Below the pieces are notes generated by a model that did no database searches, was not told the origin of the DNA, and saw only the letters and a list, made by a program, of their open reading frames with translations. Position numbers and translations under genes: made by a program. Positions 14,475 through 14,596 of a stretch of DNA of 14,596 nucleotides are shown here, piece after piece. Every line of letters starts with the position of its first letter. Position 1 is the first letter of the stretch. This stretch comes from Acidobacteriota bacterium. GTDB taxonomy: Bacteria > Acidobacteriota > Terriglobia > UBA7540. The stretch spans positions 1 to 14,596 of the forward strand of contig JAKASC010000030.1 in NCBI GenBank assembly GCA_021828245.1. The letters run 5' to 3'.

Positions 14475-14596
14475 TCATTCGGCGGTCGAGATGCCGAGGG
14501 ATTTCATTTTGCGATGAAGGTGCGTGCGCTCCAGACCGAGAGCCTCAGCGGTACGGCTGACGTTGCCGTGATTCTCCTCCAATTTCCGCAGGATAT
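14475..14596 (-). CDS. C-terminal Fis-type helix-turn-helix, probably an NtrC-family regulator (3' end only)
   Basis: Only the last 40 codons are in the window; the gene enters from base 14596. The minus-strand translation reads ILRKLEENHGNVSRTAEALG, then a second helix (LERTHLHRKMKSLGI) and a stop. This is the HTH_8/Fis DNA-binding helix-turn-helix that ends most sigma54-dependent NtrC-family activators, including response regulators. The receiver and AAA+ parts are outside the window, so a stand-alone Fis-like or other HTH_8 protein cannot be excluded. It converges on era with only 6 nt between stop codons and no visible bidirectional terminator, so the two transcripts probably overlap. Confidence 0.85.
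   Translation of the reverse strand, partial: ILRKLEENHGNVSRTAEALGLERTHLHRKMKSLGISTAE

Overview
The window is a gene-dense stretch of bacterial chromosome with G+C-rich codon use. It has no mobile elements, tRNA, rRNA or CRISPR. The gene set suggests a Gram-negative organism, most likely Acidobacteriota or a relative: an outer-membrane beta-barrel, AMIN domains, an LPPGL-repeat secreted protein, and a phoH-ybeY-corC-era cluster. This placement is inferred from gene content and is not proven.

Region 1 (1-6800, all minus strand). Read in the direction of transcription, it starts with a large membrane protein joining a phytol/dolichol-kinase-like half to a DUF92 (VTE6-like) half. About 145 nt later comes a tightly packed four-gene unit: outer-membrane porin, inner-membrane MFS transporter, radical SAM enzyme with extra C-terminal cysteines, and a calcineurin-like metallophosphoesterase. 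The porin-MFS gap is 4 nt and the next two junctions are ATGA overlaps, so the four are almost certainly co-translated. The phosphoesterase has lost every ligand specific to one metal of the usual dinuclear centre and kept all ligands of the other. This unit is the best candidate for an undescribed system: import of a compound across both membranes, followed by radical and phosphoester chemistry. Next come coaD, with a clear sigma70-type promoter, and the 5' part of an aspartate-aminotransferase-family gene that leaves the window at base 1.

Region 2 (6801-10405, plus strand after a 433-nt divergent gap). It encodes a small secreted CigR/RcnB-like protein with LPPGL repeats, a secreted protein with two AMIN domains duplicated in perfect register plus a PilP-like C-terminal domain, and a pirin with all four metal ligands.

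Region 3 (10406-14468, plus strand). A 350-nt gap with a good sigma70-type promoter leads into the conserved RNA-metabolism and ribosome-biogenesis cluster phoH-ybeY-corC-era. The last two genes overlap by 23 nt. The window ends with the last 40 codons of a converging minus-strand gene carrying a Fis-type helix-turn-helix, the usual C-terminus of NtrC-family regulators.
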